Positions 5,413-13,004 of a stretch of DNA of 13,157 nucleotides are shown one piece after another. The translations under genes and the position numbers were made by a program. The stretch spans positions 1 through 13,157 of the forward strand of contig JALGZU010000045.1 of assembly GCA_025774735.1 (NCBI GenBank), given 5' to 3'. The notes under the pieces are model-generated. The model was not told the DNA's origin. It ran no database searches and saw nothing but the letters and a program-made list of their open reading frames with translations. The DNA comes from a candidate division LCP-89 bacterium (GTDB lineage: Bacteria > Electryoneota > B3-LCP). Numbering within the stretch: position 1 is the stretch's first letter; every line of letters begins with the position of its first letter.

Positions 5413-7326
5413 TTAGGCGCCCTGCAGTTGACCCCGCCCCTTCTCACCAACACGACGGGATTTCCCCGATCCTGCAGCAACCACGGCGATCTTCGCCTTT
5501 TTGCGTCCGGATTTCGAAGCTACTGCTGCGTCTTCCTCGTATGCCTCCGCAACCTCCGAGCTGAACTGTATCGCGCCCATCGCCGCCTTTCTCAGTTCGC
5601 GCTCCGCTAATTTATGCTCTCCTAGAATTTCCAGATGCCGGGCGTTCTGCTGATGAAAGGAAGCTGCTCCATTCCCCCCACATGCCCGCAGATAATCCCT
5701 CAGCTCGAGGCGGTAGAAGTCCCGGCGGTCCTGATGCCCGACGTACTCGTACAACTGTGCCAGGCGGACATGAGCGCGCTGCCCAGAGAAGCGGTTGCAG
5801 GCGAAATGATAGCGGAACAGTTCTACCTGAACGTTTTCCTCCATCTTCTCGATCAGTTTCTGGACGCCTTCGCTATAATCCAGATCCTTGTAAAAGTCGG
5901 ACAATCTCTCCAGCAGACGCATCTCCAGGAGGGGCAGGTGTTCGTAAACATTTTCCCCCAGCACCTTCTCGAGGGGCCTCACCAGCATGGCCACGGAGTT
6001 CGAGCCCAGCGGGATGGCGCACATTCTCTCGATGATGTCAACCTGAACGTTGACCGGAAGGCCGTCCATCAGATCGGCCGCCTTCGAGATGCCCTTCATC
6101 GGATTGGCGCTCTTCTTCAGGTTACGGACGTCCTGCTGTAACTTGAGGTATTTCTTTCCCGACGTCGCATTGTTGGGCTCACAATGTTGACCTTCGGGAT
6201 CAGCGGCGTATTCCTTCAGTCTCCGCTTGATCGTCTGCACTAAGGGGGGCATGAAATGTGTCAGGTTGCCCCGGTTCTCGATGCATTTACGGGCGACCGA
6301 ACCCAACTTCTTGCGGATCTTCTCCTGCGCCAGCAGATCGATAAGCGCCTGGGCGAAACTTTCGGGATCCTTCGGCCTGGCGAGGCGGCCGCTGCGGCCG
6401 TCCCGGATCAGGTCATCGATTCCAGGCACCCGGGTCGCGGCGATGGATAGTCCCTGTGCCATCGCCTCGATCAACGTCGTCGAATTCTCCTCGAAGTGCG
6501 TGCTCAGGGCGAAAATGTCCGTGGCGCATAGGATGTCGGTATGATCGCCTGGATCATTGATGATGCACACCTGATCTTCGAGGCGGAGTGCGAAGACCTT
6601 TTCCGCAACTCGGCGGCGTTCGGGACCGTCTCCCACCAACATCAGGATGAACTTGAGGCCGCGCTGCTTCAGCAGTTGGCAAGCCTCGAGAATCGTGTCG
6701 TGATCGCGGCGGCGGTCGAACGGCGCGATCATGGTGATCATCTTCAGTTCTGTATCTACTCGAAGCTCCTGGCGGAGACGGATACGGTCCTCTTTGGTCA
6801 GTTGAATATAGGTTGTATCGGCAGAATGGGGCAGCAGGTTCCCGACTCGATCGGCAAGTTCGGGAAAGACCTGTGTGAGAACCCGCTGCAGGTTGCGCGT
6901 GGCGGGCAGAATGAGGTCGCTGAAGTAAAAAGCTGAGAGCTCCTCAAACGAAGAAAACAGGCTGGGTTGATCGTCGACCTCGGCAATCACCAGAGGGACT
7001 CCTGCGGCTTTGGCGGCGATTAAAAAGGCGGCGCCGGCAGGATCGGGCAGCGCCGCAATGACTGCATCGGGCAAGTCGTCATCGAAGCAATCGGACATCG
7101 GTTGCATGTACTCCTGTCCATCGTCCGGCCGGAGTGATTCGATCTGAATCCCGGTCAAGGGGATACCGCTGTCGGCGAAGTATCCTTCCCCCTCTTCCTC
7201 TTTATTGAGGTGTGTTACGCCGACTTTAAAATCCTTCTTCATGAAGGGCATTCTGCGAGCGACTTCGGCAGCCTTTTCACTGCACAGATTCGGTTGAAAA
7301 ACCTGGATTCTGGATTTCGAATTCAC
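5413..7326 (-). CDS. GT4-family glycosyltransferase with long helical C-terminal extension
   Basis: This 637-residue protein has a GT-B fold in the first ~370 residues. The C-terminal nucleotide-sugar half is clear: KMITMIAPFDRRRDHDTILEAC (195-216), MLVGDGPERRRVAE (229-242), CATDIFALSTHFEENSTTLIEAMAQG (267-292) holding the retaining-enzyme E(x7)E pattern, and PGIDDLIRDGRSGRLARPKDPESFAQAL. The usual RLxxxKG segment is replaced by FDRRRDHD. Donor and acceptor cannot be told. Residues ~375-605 are an added alpha-helical region (LYEYVGHQDRRDFYRLELRDY and a TPR-like HLEILGEHKLAERELRKAA). The final ~30 residues form a Lys/Arg/Gly-rich tail (SGRKKAKIAVV...GKSRRVGEKG). No signal peptide or TM helix is seen, so it is cytoplasmic or peripheral. 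It starts with GTG at 7326, preceded by GAGGT. It is the first gene of an operon with the methyltransferase-like gene. Confidence 0.85.
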   Translation of the reverse strand: MNSKSRIQVFQPNLCSEKAAEVARRMPFMKKDFKVGVTHLNKEEEGEGYFADSGIPLTGIQIESLRPDDGQEYMQPMSDCFDDDLPDAVIAALPDPAGAAFLIAAKAAGVPLVIAEVDDQPSLFSSFEELSAFYFSDLILPATRNLQRVLTQVFPELADRVGNLLPHSADTTYIQLTKEDRIRLRQELRVDTELKMITMIAPFDRRRDHDTILEACQLLKQRGLKFILMLVGDGPERRRVAEKVFALRLEDQVCIINDPGDHTDILCATDIFALSTHFEENSTTLIEAMAQGLSIAATRVPGIDDLIRDGRSGRLARPKDPESFAQALIDLLAQEKIRKKLGSVARKCIENRGNLTHFMPPLVQTIKRRLKEYAADPEGQHCEPNNATSGKKYLKLQQDVRNLKKSANPMKGISKAADLMDGLPVNVQVDIIERMCAIPLGSNSVAMLVRPLEKVLGENVYEHLPLLEMRLLERLSDFYKDLDYSEGVQKLIEKMEENVQVELFRYHFACNRFSGQRAHVRLAQLYEYVGHQDRRDFYRLELRDYLRACGGNGAASFHQQNARHLEILGEHKLAERELRKAAMGAIQFSSEVAEAYEEDAAVASKSGRKKAKIAVVAAGSGKSRRVGEKGRGQLQGA

Positions 7327-7548
7327 GCTGACCTCGTCTGTTTTATGGAAAGAAAACTGATTTGTCGTTCGGGATCGACTTATTCAAAGCGTCTGCCCCC
7401 CTTAAGGCAAAAGGCGTGCCCTTTGAACTTGCGTTTCACATAAACTATGAAATAACCGCAGATTATACTATCTTAACCTGATCCGTTACGGTCTTAATAA
7501 AGGCTGGCTTCGGGGAAATACCACCGGCATTTTGGTGGTGGAGGGCGA

Positions 7549-7574
7549 AAAGGTGGCGAAATACCGCCACTTTT
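7549..7574 (-). terminator. Probable terminator of the adaptor/BACON/REC unit
   Basis: A 10-bp stem (7549-7558 with 7565-7574, one G-U pair, six-nt loop AAATAC) has A-rich and T-rich ends on both strands. On the minus strand it reads AAAAGTGGCG-loop-CGCCACCTTT followed by TCGCCC. It sits downstream of the response regulator and upstream of the GT4 promoter region. The T-tract is short, so efficiency is uncertain. Confidence 0.45.
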
Positions 7575-7680
7575 GACAGAGCGGGGTTCAAAAAGAGATC
7601 AGATGGAGAGATTGAGGTCGGTTCAGGGGGGCGAAAAAGGGCAACATCAGACAGGAGGGATCACCACCAGAAAGCAAAGC

Positions 7681-7710
7681 CCCGATCATCATCAGGGTGT
7701 GATAATCGGG
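7681..7710. repeat. 11-bp inverted repeat, one mismatch
   Basis: CCCGATCATCA (7681-7691) and TGATAATCGGG (7700-7710) pair over 11 bp with a single C-A mismatch and an 8-nt loop. It lies 155 nt past the stop of the response regulator gene. It lacks a T-tract, so it is more likely a 3'-UTR or small-RNA stem, or an operator, than a terminator. Confidence 0.5.
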
Positions 7711-7864
7711 ACAAACCGTTATGAAAAAGGTCAATTTTTGGGGGTGAGTCGTCTCCTGCTTGTGCCAGGATCCCCTCCCGGCAGCAAGGCATGCGCCATT
7801 TCCATGGCGGGACCGGTCAGTTTTCTCGTGAGCTGCTTCTCAGAATCCTACAGCGTCAACAGCT

Positions 7865-8287
7865 TCAGGCGACACCGCCCAGAGCTGCATTCTGCAGTTC
7901 CAGAAACGTGCCCACCGCCTCTCCCAAATCCGCCAGCCTCATCGGTTTTCTCAAGCAGACGTTTGGAGTGACGTCACCCGCCTTAACCTCAACCGGATCA
8001 TCATCCCCTGTCAGGAAGATCACCGGGGTGTGCGGACAAACCCGGCGGACTTCCCGCAGCAGTTCGTAGCCATCTAAGCCAGGGATGTGAACATCTGTCA
8101 GCAGTAGATCGGGCGCAGAGTGACCGGTTTTGAAGAGTTCGAGGGCGCTTAATCCATCCGTTTCCAGCAATACTGTCAAACCCTGATACGAAAAGTAACG
8201 CTCGAGTAGCTTCCCCAGGTCAGGGTCATCCTCAACGACAAGAACGGTCCAGCGCGGTCGCACTCGTTCCGGGTTAGCTTGGGTCAT
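7865..8287 (-). CDS. Single-domain response regulator (REC only)
   Basis: The 140 residues form one receiver domain with no output domain. Residues 13-21 (WTVLVVEDD) give the acidic pocket, LLLTDVHIPGLDG (61-73) gives the phospho-acceptor Asp65, VIFLTGDDD (89-97) gives Thr93, and LRKPM (112-116) gives Lys114. All key residues for phosphorylation are present. The alpha4-beta5 segment is unusual: the common GADDFLxKP is replaced by GDVTPNVCLRKP. It starts 11 nt after the stop of the BACON lipoprotein gene and has no visible Shine-Dalgarno site, so translation is probably coupled to that gene. No histidine kinase lies nearby. It may act by protein contact or as a phosphate shuttle (inference). 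Confidence 0.9.
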   Translation of the reverse strand: MTQANPERVRPRWTVLVVEDDPDLGKLLERYFSYQGLTVLLETDGLSALELFKTGHSAPDLLLTDVHIPGLDGYELLREVRRVCPHTPVIFLTGDDDPVEVKAGDVTPNVCLRKPMRLADLGEAVGTFLELQNAALGGVA

Positions 8288-8298
8288 GTAGAAATTGC

Positions 8299-9621
8299 TT
8301 AACGTCGAACAGGTCCCGAATGGTCTCCTCGATTAATGGATATCGGGCGGAATTGCCCCGCTGAAGTGAATTGTGTCGCAGCGTCCAAGGCGGCAGTGCG
8401 CGACTTCAGCCATTGCCCCTCTGATTGGGTAGTACCCGCAAGGGCTTCAATTGGTTCCACGAATACTTCCAGACACCACTCTTTGTCCGGTAAATAATCG
8501 ATATAGAAGATCCCGTAATAATCCTCATACATGATGTACGAACGGGCTGCGGGGGCGGATAAGTCGTAGTAGGGACGCGGGAAAATCGTGGGAATATAAT
8601 CGTACTGGTAGTAGCCGACGCAGAACAGATCGAGGCTGAGCGGCCAATCGACCGTCCATGTGTTCCACCCGAGTATGGGATTCAGGGTCGAAGTCTGGTA
8701 GAGTAAGCCGTTCTCCATGTTCGGCCAGAAACCGCCCTGGCTCTCCACGACGGACCAGCAGAGCATCTGAATGGGATCGTAAGCACCGATCAGGGTATGG
8801 AGATTTACGCGCACTTTCGAAATCCGAAAACTGTCCCACCCCGGGGGGCGGTCGAACCGCACAATGTAGAAGTAGTCTTTGGGCTGGGCGTAGTAGTAAT
8901 AATCAGGATCGCCGCAGTAAGAGAGCCACTGCGAGACAGTACTGGCGATGAAGGCGGTCACGGTGATTTGACCGCTGCCCCCGTTGGAGTTGATGCCGAC
9001 ATAAGCCTCAGTTTCACCCCAGGGAGCGCTCTCGCGATCGAGGATGATCCAGATATCTTCCTGTGTGACGGTGCTGCCGGCATAAGCCGACGCCGATAGC
9101 CACGATTCGCTGACATCCAGCGTCCAATTCAGGATACCCTGTCCGGCGTTGGCAATGGTCAGGAGCAGAGAGTCGGTGAAGGTACCGAAGGTGATGGTAT
9201 CGGGAAGGTCCCCCAGCAGGGGATCGGAGGAGAGGTCAGCCAGAACGGTCAGAGCAAGGTCTCCGCCGTTCGAAGTCAGGGCTATTTCCCCGGTGTTGCT
9301 CCCGACGGCCAGGGCCGTCCGGATACATACCAGACTCACCGTATCGGAGGCGGAAACACCCAGAGATCCTTCCGCGGACGATGGTTCAATCCATACGGGA
9401 AAGTCAGAGAAGGTCCACGTAAGCAGGCCGCCGCCCGTATTGTAGATAATCAGATCGGCGTCGAAGCCAGTCAGGCCGTAATCGACCGTGTCGGTCGACA
9501 CCCCGAGGGCGGGAGCGCTCTGGTCGGGACCGACAGTATCGGCACTATCGAGAGTACATCCGGTCAGCAGAAGCCCGACAGAGATCAGAGCGAAACTAAC
9601 GGCGATTTGACCTGGAGTCAT
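8299..9621 (-). CDS. Lipoprotein with two BACON-like repeats and a Tyr/Trp-rich beta domain
   Basis: The 440-residue protein opens with a lipoprotein signal (LLLTGC, Cys22), so it is anchored in the envelope. Two tandem immunoglobulin-like repeats follow. The first (about 36-130) has NTGGGLLTWTFSDFPVWI, GSLGVSASDTV and GSNTGEIALTSNGG. The second (about 135-228) has NAGQGILNWTLDVSESWL, GSTVTQEDIWI and GETEAYVGINSNGG. Both match the BACON pattern found in FCB exported proteins, often beside carbohydrate- or mucin-binding domains (family knowledge). Residues ~230-410 form a beta-rich domain full of Tyr/Trp (YCGDPDYYYYAQPKDYFY, GWNTWTVDWPLSLDLFCVGYY, ARSYIMYEDYYG) that I do not recognise; it resembles jelly-roll or adhesin modules by texture only. 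GAGGCG precedes the ATG. It lies between the RND-type adaptor and the response regulator. It is probably a surface-exposed binding protein (inference). Confidence 0.75.
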   Translation of the reverse strand: MTPGQIAVSFALISVGLLLTGCTLDSADTVGPDQSAPALGVSTDTVDYGLTGFDADLIIYNTGGGLLTWTFSDFPVWIEPSSAEGSLGVSASDTVSLVCIRTALAVGSNTGEIALTSNGGDLALTVLADLSSDPLLGDLPDTITFGTFTDSLLLTIANAGQGILNWTLDVSESWLSASAYAGSTVTQEDIWIILDRESAPWGETEAYVGINSNGGSGQITVTAFIASTVSQWLSYCGDPDYYYYAQPKDYFYIVRFDRPPGWDSFRISKVRVNLHTLIGAYDPIQMLCWSVVESQGGFWPNMENGLLYQTSTLNPILGWNTWTVDWPLSLDLFCVGYYQYDYIPTIFPRPYYDLSAPAARSYIMYEDYYGIFYIDYLPDKEWCLEVFVEPIEALAGTTQSEGQWLKSRTAALDAATQFTSAGQFRPISINRGDHSGPVRR

Positions 9622-9652
9622 GCTGGATTCGCCTCATTGACGTCTCGATCCA

Positions 9653-9681
9653 AATATAACGCCCGCTGAAACCAATAGCAA
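9653..9681 (-). promoter_or_regulatory. Putative promoter of the BACON lipoprotein / REC genes
   Basis: Read on the minus strand: TTGCTA (9676-9681), 17-nt spacer, TATATT (9653-9658), about 32 nt before the start at 9621. The same -10 also fits the Bacteroidetes-type TAnnTTTG element (TATATTTG). It would allow these two genes to be expressed separately from the adaptor gene 91 nt upstream. Confidence 0.5.
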
Positions 9682-9712
9682 GCGATTTTTTTCACTCAAC
9701 GCGACTTTACAC

Positions 9713-10819
9713 TCAGTTTTCACCGGGAGTCAGGTCCTGTCTCCTCGGCTTCAGAGTACCGGTCAGAAGAACGATGGGCGACCCGTGCTTGAGGCGGTCC
9801 TGCCCATGAATGATGAGTCTCTCTCCGCCCAGCAATCCCTTCTCTATGATGATATTAAAGCCGACTTCCGCGCCCAGATCGACGTGCCGGCGCACGGCGA
9901 ATCTTGCCGTTCTGTCCGTCAGAAATACGGACGCCGACCTCTCACTCCGGCCTACCAGCGCGTCCTGAGGTATCAGTATGGTCCTCTCCCGCTGCTGCGA
10001 CCGAATCGTGACGGCCACCCTCATGCCCATGCTCACGATACCTCCCGGATTCTCGAACAGAATGTCGACGGAGAAGGGTAGATCCGAGAGTTCCCGGGAT
10101 AATCCGCGGGAACGCACCACGCCCGCCAGAGGCAGTTCCAGCGTGTCCAGCGGAACCACTACGGCCGAATCACCCGCCTCCACCTGGTAGTAATCCTCTT
10201 CGCTCAGCCCGGAGCGAGCCATCGCGAAAGGGTCCATGTCGACCAGCAAGATCACAGGCTCACCCGGGGTAGCCGTATCACCGGGTGAGGCATTCAACTC
10301 GAAAATCCGGCCTGTGAATGGAGCAGTCAGATACCGGCTTACCCGCGCGCCTTTAGTGTTAAAGTAAATATTTTTCAAGGAGGCTACGATCTTCTCTTGT
10401 TCGTCGAATCCCTTCTCTCTAATCTCAGTCCGTTCATACCGCTCTTGCATACGCTCGAATTTCTGCCTCTCCACAATGAGTTCCAGACCCCACTGCACCC
10501 AGGAACGTGTTAGGGCGGTGCTGTCCAGACTGCCCAGCGTATCGCCCTGCTGCACCCGGGCACCCTCTGCTACATTGATGGCGGCGATGGGACCGCTGTA
10601 CAAAAAGGAGAGTTCTTCCCGCCGGAGTGGATGGACAATGCCCGCACAGACGACGGGGCGATGCACGATCTCGCGGGAGACCAGGGTGGTGATCACCGGT
10701 ATGGGGGGCTGAACGATTTCCCCTGCGCCGGGTTGATCATCACTCTCGCGGCAGCCCGTCAGGTTAAGACAACCCAGCCAGACGAACCAGGGGATGAGTT
10801 TCAGAAGTTCTAAACGCAT
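9713..10819 (-). CDS. RND-type periplasmic adaptor (membrane fusion) lipoprotein, no pump gene beside it
   Basis: This 368-residue protein has a lipobox LTGC with Cys23, so it is lipid-anchored, as in AcrA/MexA. The family order is intact. A beta-barrel start (PVITTLVSREIVHRPVVCAG) is followed by the first lipoyl half (GPIAAINVAEGARVQQGDTLGSLD, 76-99). A short alpha-helical hairpin (about 100-160) leads to the second lipoyl half (LTAPFTGRIFELNASPGDTATPGEPVILLVD, 164-194). A barrel with GLSEEDYYQVEAGDSAVVV comes next, then a membrane-proximal end with ILIPQDALVGRSERSASVFL. Such proteins bridge an inner-membrane RND pump and an outer-membrane channel. Here the next gene in the same direction is a BACON lipoprotein instead of the pump. 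The hairpin is short, as in metal or solute adaptors. GAAGGG precedes the ATG. The substrate is unknown. Confidence 0.88.
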   Translation of the reverse strand: MRLELLKLIPWFVWLGCLNLTGCRESDDQPGAGEIVQPPIPVITTLVSREIVHRPVVCAGIVHPLRREELSFLYSGPIAAINVAEGARVQQGDTLGSLDSTALTRSWVQWGLELIVERQKFERMQERYERTEIREKGFDEQEKIVASLKNIYFNTKGARVSRYLTAPFTGRIFELNASPGDTATPGEPVILLVDMDPFAMARSGLSEEDYYQVEAGDSAVVVPLDTLELPLAGVVRSRGLSRELSDLPFSVDILFENPGGIVSMGMRVAVTIRSQQRERTILIPQDALVGRSERSASVFLTDRTARFAVRRHVDLGAEVGFNIIIEKGLLGGERLIIHGQDRLKHGSPIVLLTGTLKPRRQDLTPGEN

Positions 10820-10860
10820 CTGCCCTTCGAAAAATCTGAAGCAGCGACCTAACCAGAGTA

Positions 10861-10889
10861 AAGGTAAAGATTAGGGGCAAAAAAGTCAA
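10861..10889 (-). promoter_or_regulatory. Putative promoter of the adaptor gene
   Basis: Read on the minus strand: TTGACT (10884-10889), 17-nt spacer, TACCTT (10861-10866). The -35 is good and the -10 is poor. The remaining intergenic bases up to 11074 show no clear promoter for the divergent transporter. Confidence 0.35.
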
Positions 10890-11074
10890 GGGGGAATGAG
10901 GATGACATGCGAGCGGAGGTTGTGTGGATCGCCAGGTCTTTACCCGGGAAGGATTCTCCCTGCAGCGACTCTTTTTGGAACAAGGAGCGGTGGCAGGGAG
11001 TAAGGCAGAGAGACCCGCCGCAGGCAGTAGGACCAGACAATTTCGCAGCACTTCTCTGAACAGGGAACCGGCCT

Positions 11075-12424
11075 TTGACCAAAATCATCGCTCGTTTGAG
11101 GGGCTTCGGTTCAGAAGCCTGGTCGTGGACGTCGTACGATTTCGCCAATTCGGCCTTCGCCACCTCGATCACCTCGGTCATTTTCAGTAAGTACTACGCA
11201 GGCGTCATCGCCGGAGGACCACAGGGCACCGATTTCAACCTCTTCGGATATGAGTTCAACCTGCCGGGCGCCGCCCTCTTCCAGTTCGCGGTCATGCTGG
11301 GGACGATCCTCACCGTGGTGATCAGCCCCTTCGTGGGTATCTTCGCCGATCTCACCGGTTCGAAGAAAAAACTGCTCATCGTGGTGACCGGTATCGGGGG
11401 TCTTTCCACGGCGAGCCTCGCCTTCCTGAATCCCGGAGACGCCATTGCCGGAGGTATCTTCTACGGCATCGCCCTGTGCATGTTTCTGCTCGCGCTGAAC
11501 TTCTACAACGCCTTCCTCCCCCAGATCTGTTCGGCCGGTGACATCGGCCTGGTATCCGGAATCTCCTGGGCGATTGGGTACGTCGGCGGCGGGATCTGCC
11601 TGCTGCTGAACCTCATCATGCTCGAGAGTCCCGAGCTGCTGGGCTTCGAAACCGGCACGTTCGGAGTGGGTCACGTCATCCTCAGTGTCGTCCTCTGGTG
11701 GTGGCTGTTCTCGCTGCCTACCTTCATCGGTGTTCGCGAAAGACCGCCGCGACCCACTTCGGAGAGGCAGAGCGCAAGTCCCCGCGAGGTGTTCCGGAAC
11801 CTGGTTCGAACGCTGGGACAGATGAGGCGCTTCCGACAACTCTGGATCTTTCTCCTGGCCTACCTCTTCTTCACCAACGGCATCGAGACGACCATCACAT
11901 CCGCCGCCATCTTCGGAGACCAGGAGCTGCACATGAGCACGGGATCGCTGATCAGACTCTTCCTGCTGGTGCAGTTTACGGCCTTTCCGGGAGCGTTGTT
12001 TTTCGGCTTTCTCGTGGACCGCATCGGGAACAAAAAAGCGCTCAGCCTGGCCCTGGCGGTGTGGGTAATCGCCCTCCTCTGGGTGTACAATATCGGCTGG
12101 TTTAACAATCCTGTCAGGGTTTACTACTTCGCCGCAGTGCTGGTCGGTCTGGTGCTGGGAGGCAGCCAGGCGGCAGCGCGATCTCTCTTCGCATCCTTTA
12201 CCCCTCCGCAGCGCTCTGCTGAATTCTTCAGCTTTTACGGCGTGGCAGGGCGTCTGGCGTCGATCATGGGTCCGCTTTCCTTCGCCACCGTCAACATCCT
12301 CACCCGCAGCGTGCGCCACGCCATTGTGGTCCTCGTAGTCTTCTTTATTATCGGATTGCTCATCCTGACGCGGATCAACGAAAAGGAGGGGGTCGAAGCC
12401 GCCCGCTCTGAGGCCGGATCATAG
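11075..12424 (+). CDS. MFS transporter, UMF1 (Atg22-like) family
   Basis: The 449-residue inner-membrane protein has about 12 hydrophobic helices. It opens with SWTSYDFANSAFATSI (17-32), the hallmark start of the UMF1 family. MFS motif A occurs twice, once per half: GIFADLTGSKKKLL (88-101) and GFLVDRIGNKKALS (311-324). FYNAFLPQI and SGISWAIGYVGGG (161-173) are also typical of UMF1. A basic cytoplasmic loop of about 35 residues (RERPPRPTSERQSASPR...) divides the halves. The substrate in bacteria is unknown; fungal Atg22 exports amino acids from the vacuole. The TTG at 11075 is forced as the earliest start by an in-frame stop at 11057, and it follows AGGGA at a spacing of 8 nt. It is divergent from the adaptor gene. 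Confidence 0.92.
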   Translation: MTKIIARLRGFGSEAWSWTSYDFANSAFATSITSVIFSKYYAGVIAGGPQGTDFNLFGYEFNLPGAALFQFAVMLGTILTVVISPFVGIFADLTGSKKKLLIVVTGIGGLSTASLAFLNPGDAIAGGIFYGIALCMFLLALNFYNAFLPQICSAGDIGLVSGISWAIGYVGGGICLLLNLIMLESPELLGFETGTFGVGHVILSVVLWWWLFSLPTFIGVRERPPRPTSERQSASPREVFRNLVRTLGQMRRFRQLWIFLLAYLFFTNGIETTITSAAIFGDQELHMSTGSLIRLFLLVQFTAFPGALFFGFLVDRIGNKKALSLALAVWVIALLWVYNIGWFNNPVRVYYFAAVLVGLVLGGSQAAARSLFASFTPPQRSAEFFSFYGVAGRLASIMGPLSFATVNILTRSVRHAIVVLVVFFIIGLLILTRINEKEGVEAARSEAGS

Positions 12425-12452
12425 GGTACGCTCAAATTTTTCCAACCTTATA

Positions 12453-12481
12453 TTGACATCCGGACCGCACGAACGTATATT
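12453..12481 (+). promoter_or_regulatory. Strong sigma-70 promoter of the second response regulator
   Basis: TTGACA (12453-12458), 17-nt spacer, TATATT (12476-12481), with transcription expected to begin about 24 nt upstream of the ATG at 12512. This is the best promoter in the window, so this regulator gene is transcribed separately from the transporter upstream. Confidence 0.8.
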
Positions 12482-12494
12482 GCCATCAGATTAT

Positions 12495-12508
12495 ATTATT
12501 CGGATAAT
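12495..12508 (+). repeat. Small inverted repeat in the ribosome-binding region of the second response regulator
   Basis: ATTAT and ATAAT flank TCGG, ending 3 nt before the ATG, where a Shine-Dalgarno site should be. No purine-rich ribosome site is present in this short leader. Initiation may rely on an unstructured AT-rich leader. Confidence 0.3.
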
Positions 12509-12511
12509 CCC

Positions 12512-12889
12512 ATGACCCAGAGCCGCATTCTCATCGTCGATGATGAAGAAGAAATTTGCGAGATGCTTTCGGATTTCCTGGTCGAACGGGGATTTGAAGC
12601 ATTCCGCGCCTCCACAGGTACGGAGGCACTCAACCTGGTTAAGGAAGTCAGACCGCACCTGCTCCTTTTAGACATCCGCATGCCGGAGATGGACGGGATC
12701 GAAATTCTGACCCAGATCCGGTCCATCGACCAGGAGGTTTGCATCATTATGATCACGGGATATCACGACGTCGATATCGCCAGGCAGGCTTTGAAACTGG
12801 GGGCTTCTGACTTCATCACCAAGCCCGTGGATCTGGAGTATCTGGGGACGTCGATAGACCTGAAAGTTAAGGCGATGCTGGCGGTTTGA
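12512..12889 (+). CDS. Single-domain response regulator (CheY-like)
   Basis: A complete 125-residue receiver domain. RILIVDDEEEI (5-15) carries the acidic pocket Asp10/Asp11, LLLLDIRMPEMDG (50-62) carries phospho-acceptor Asp54, CIIMITGYHD (77-86) carries Thr82, and GASDFITKPVD (97-107) carries Lys104. ITGYHD and FITKPVD resemble receivers of NtrC-type or hybrid regulators, but there is no AAA+ or DNA-binding part and the frame ends 18 residues after the KPV motif. No kinase is adjacent. It has its own strong promoter and lies 87 nt after the transporter. It could control motility or act within a multi-step relay (inference). Confidence 0.92.
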   Translation: MTQSRILIVDDEEEICEMLSDFLVERGFEAFRASTGTEALNLVKEVRPHLLLLDIRMPEMDGIEILTQIRSIDQEVCIIMITGYHDVDIARQALKLGASDFITKPVDLEYLGTSIDLKVKAMLAV

Positions 12890-13004
12890 CTACGCTCATG
12901 TTCATACCCGGTGATGAGGCCAATATTATCCCCACTCAATGCGCCGCCCAAAAGTCTACTCCCCTCACACATAAAAAAATTGCCCCAACGCCTGTCATCC
13001 CCTG

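Larger units (their letters stand above)
7327..7864. other. Gene-poor stretch with several hairpins
   Basis: I see no convincing coding region in these 538 bases. They form the gap between two minus-strand units, the response regulator end (7865) and the GT4 start (7326). The stretch contains a weak -10 (TATAAT on the minus strand, 7462-7467) without a good -35. It also has hairpins at 7520-7539, 7549-7574, 7681-7710 and 7794-7809. Part of it must serve as the terminator of the adaptor/BACON/REC unit and the leader of GT4. A small RNA is possible but unproven. Confidence 0.5.

Noticed and set aside
5635..6141. 168-codon open frame on the plus strand
   Set aside because: It is antisense to the GT4 extension, with no ribosome site or domain.
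7794..7809. CGCCAT-TTCC-ATGGCG hairpin as terminator of the response regulator
   Set aside because: The 6-bp stem has no T-tract on either strand; it is only listed within the gene-poor stretch.
7573..7971. 132-codon open frame on the plus strand in the gene-poor stretch
   Set aside because: It has a TTG start without a ribosome site and a low-order composition rich in Gly, Ser, Arg and Pro. It overlaps the end of the response regulator on the other strand.
11111..12319. 402-codon open frame on the minus strand
   Set aside because: It is fully antisense to the well-supported UMF1 transporter. Its Asp/Glu/His/Gln/Arg-rich composition is what the reverse strand of a membrane-protein gene gives, and no domain is recognisable.
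11860..12435. Small minus-strand frames at the end of the transporter gene
   Set aside because: They are antisense to transporter codons, with no start signals.
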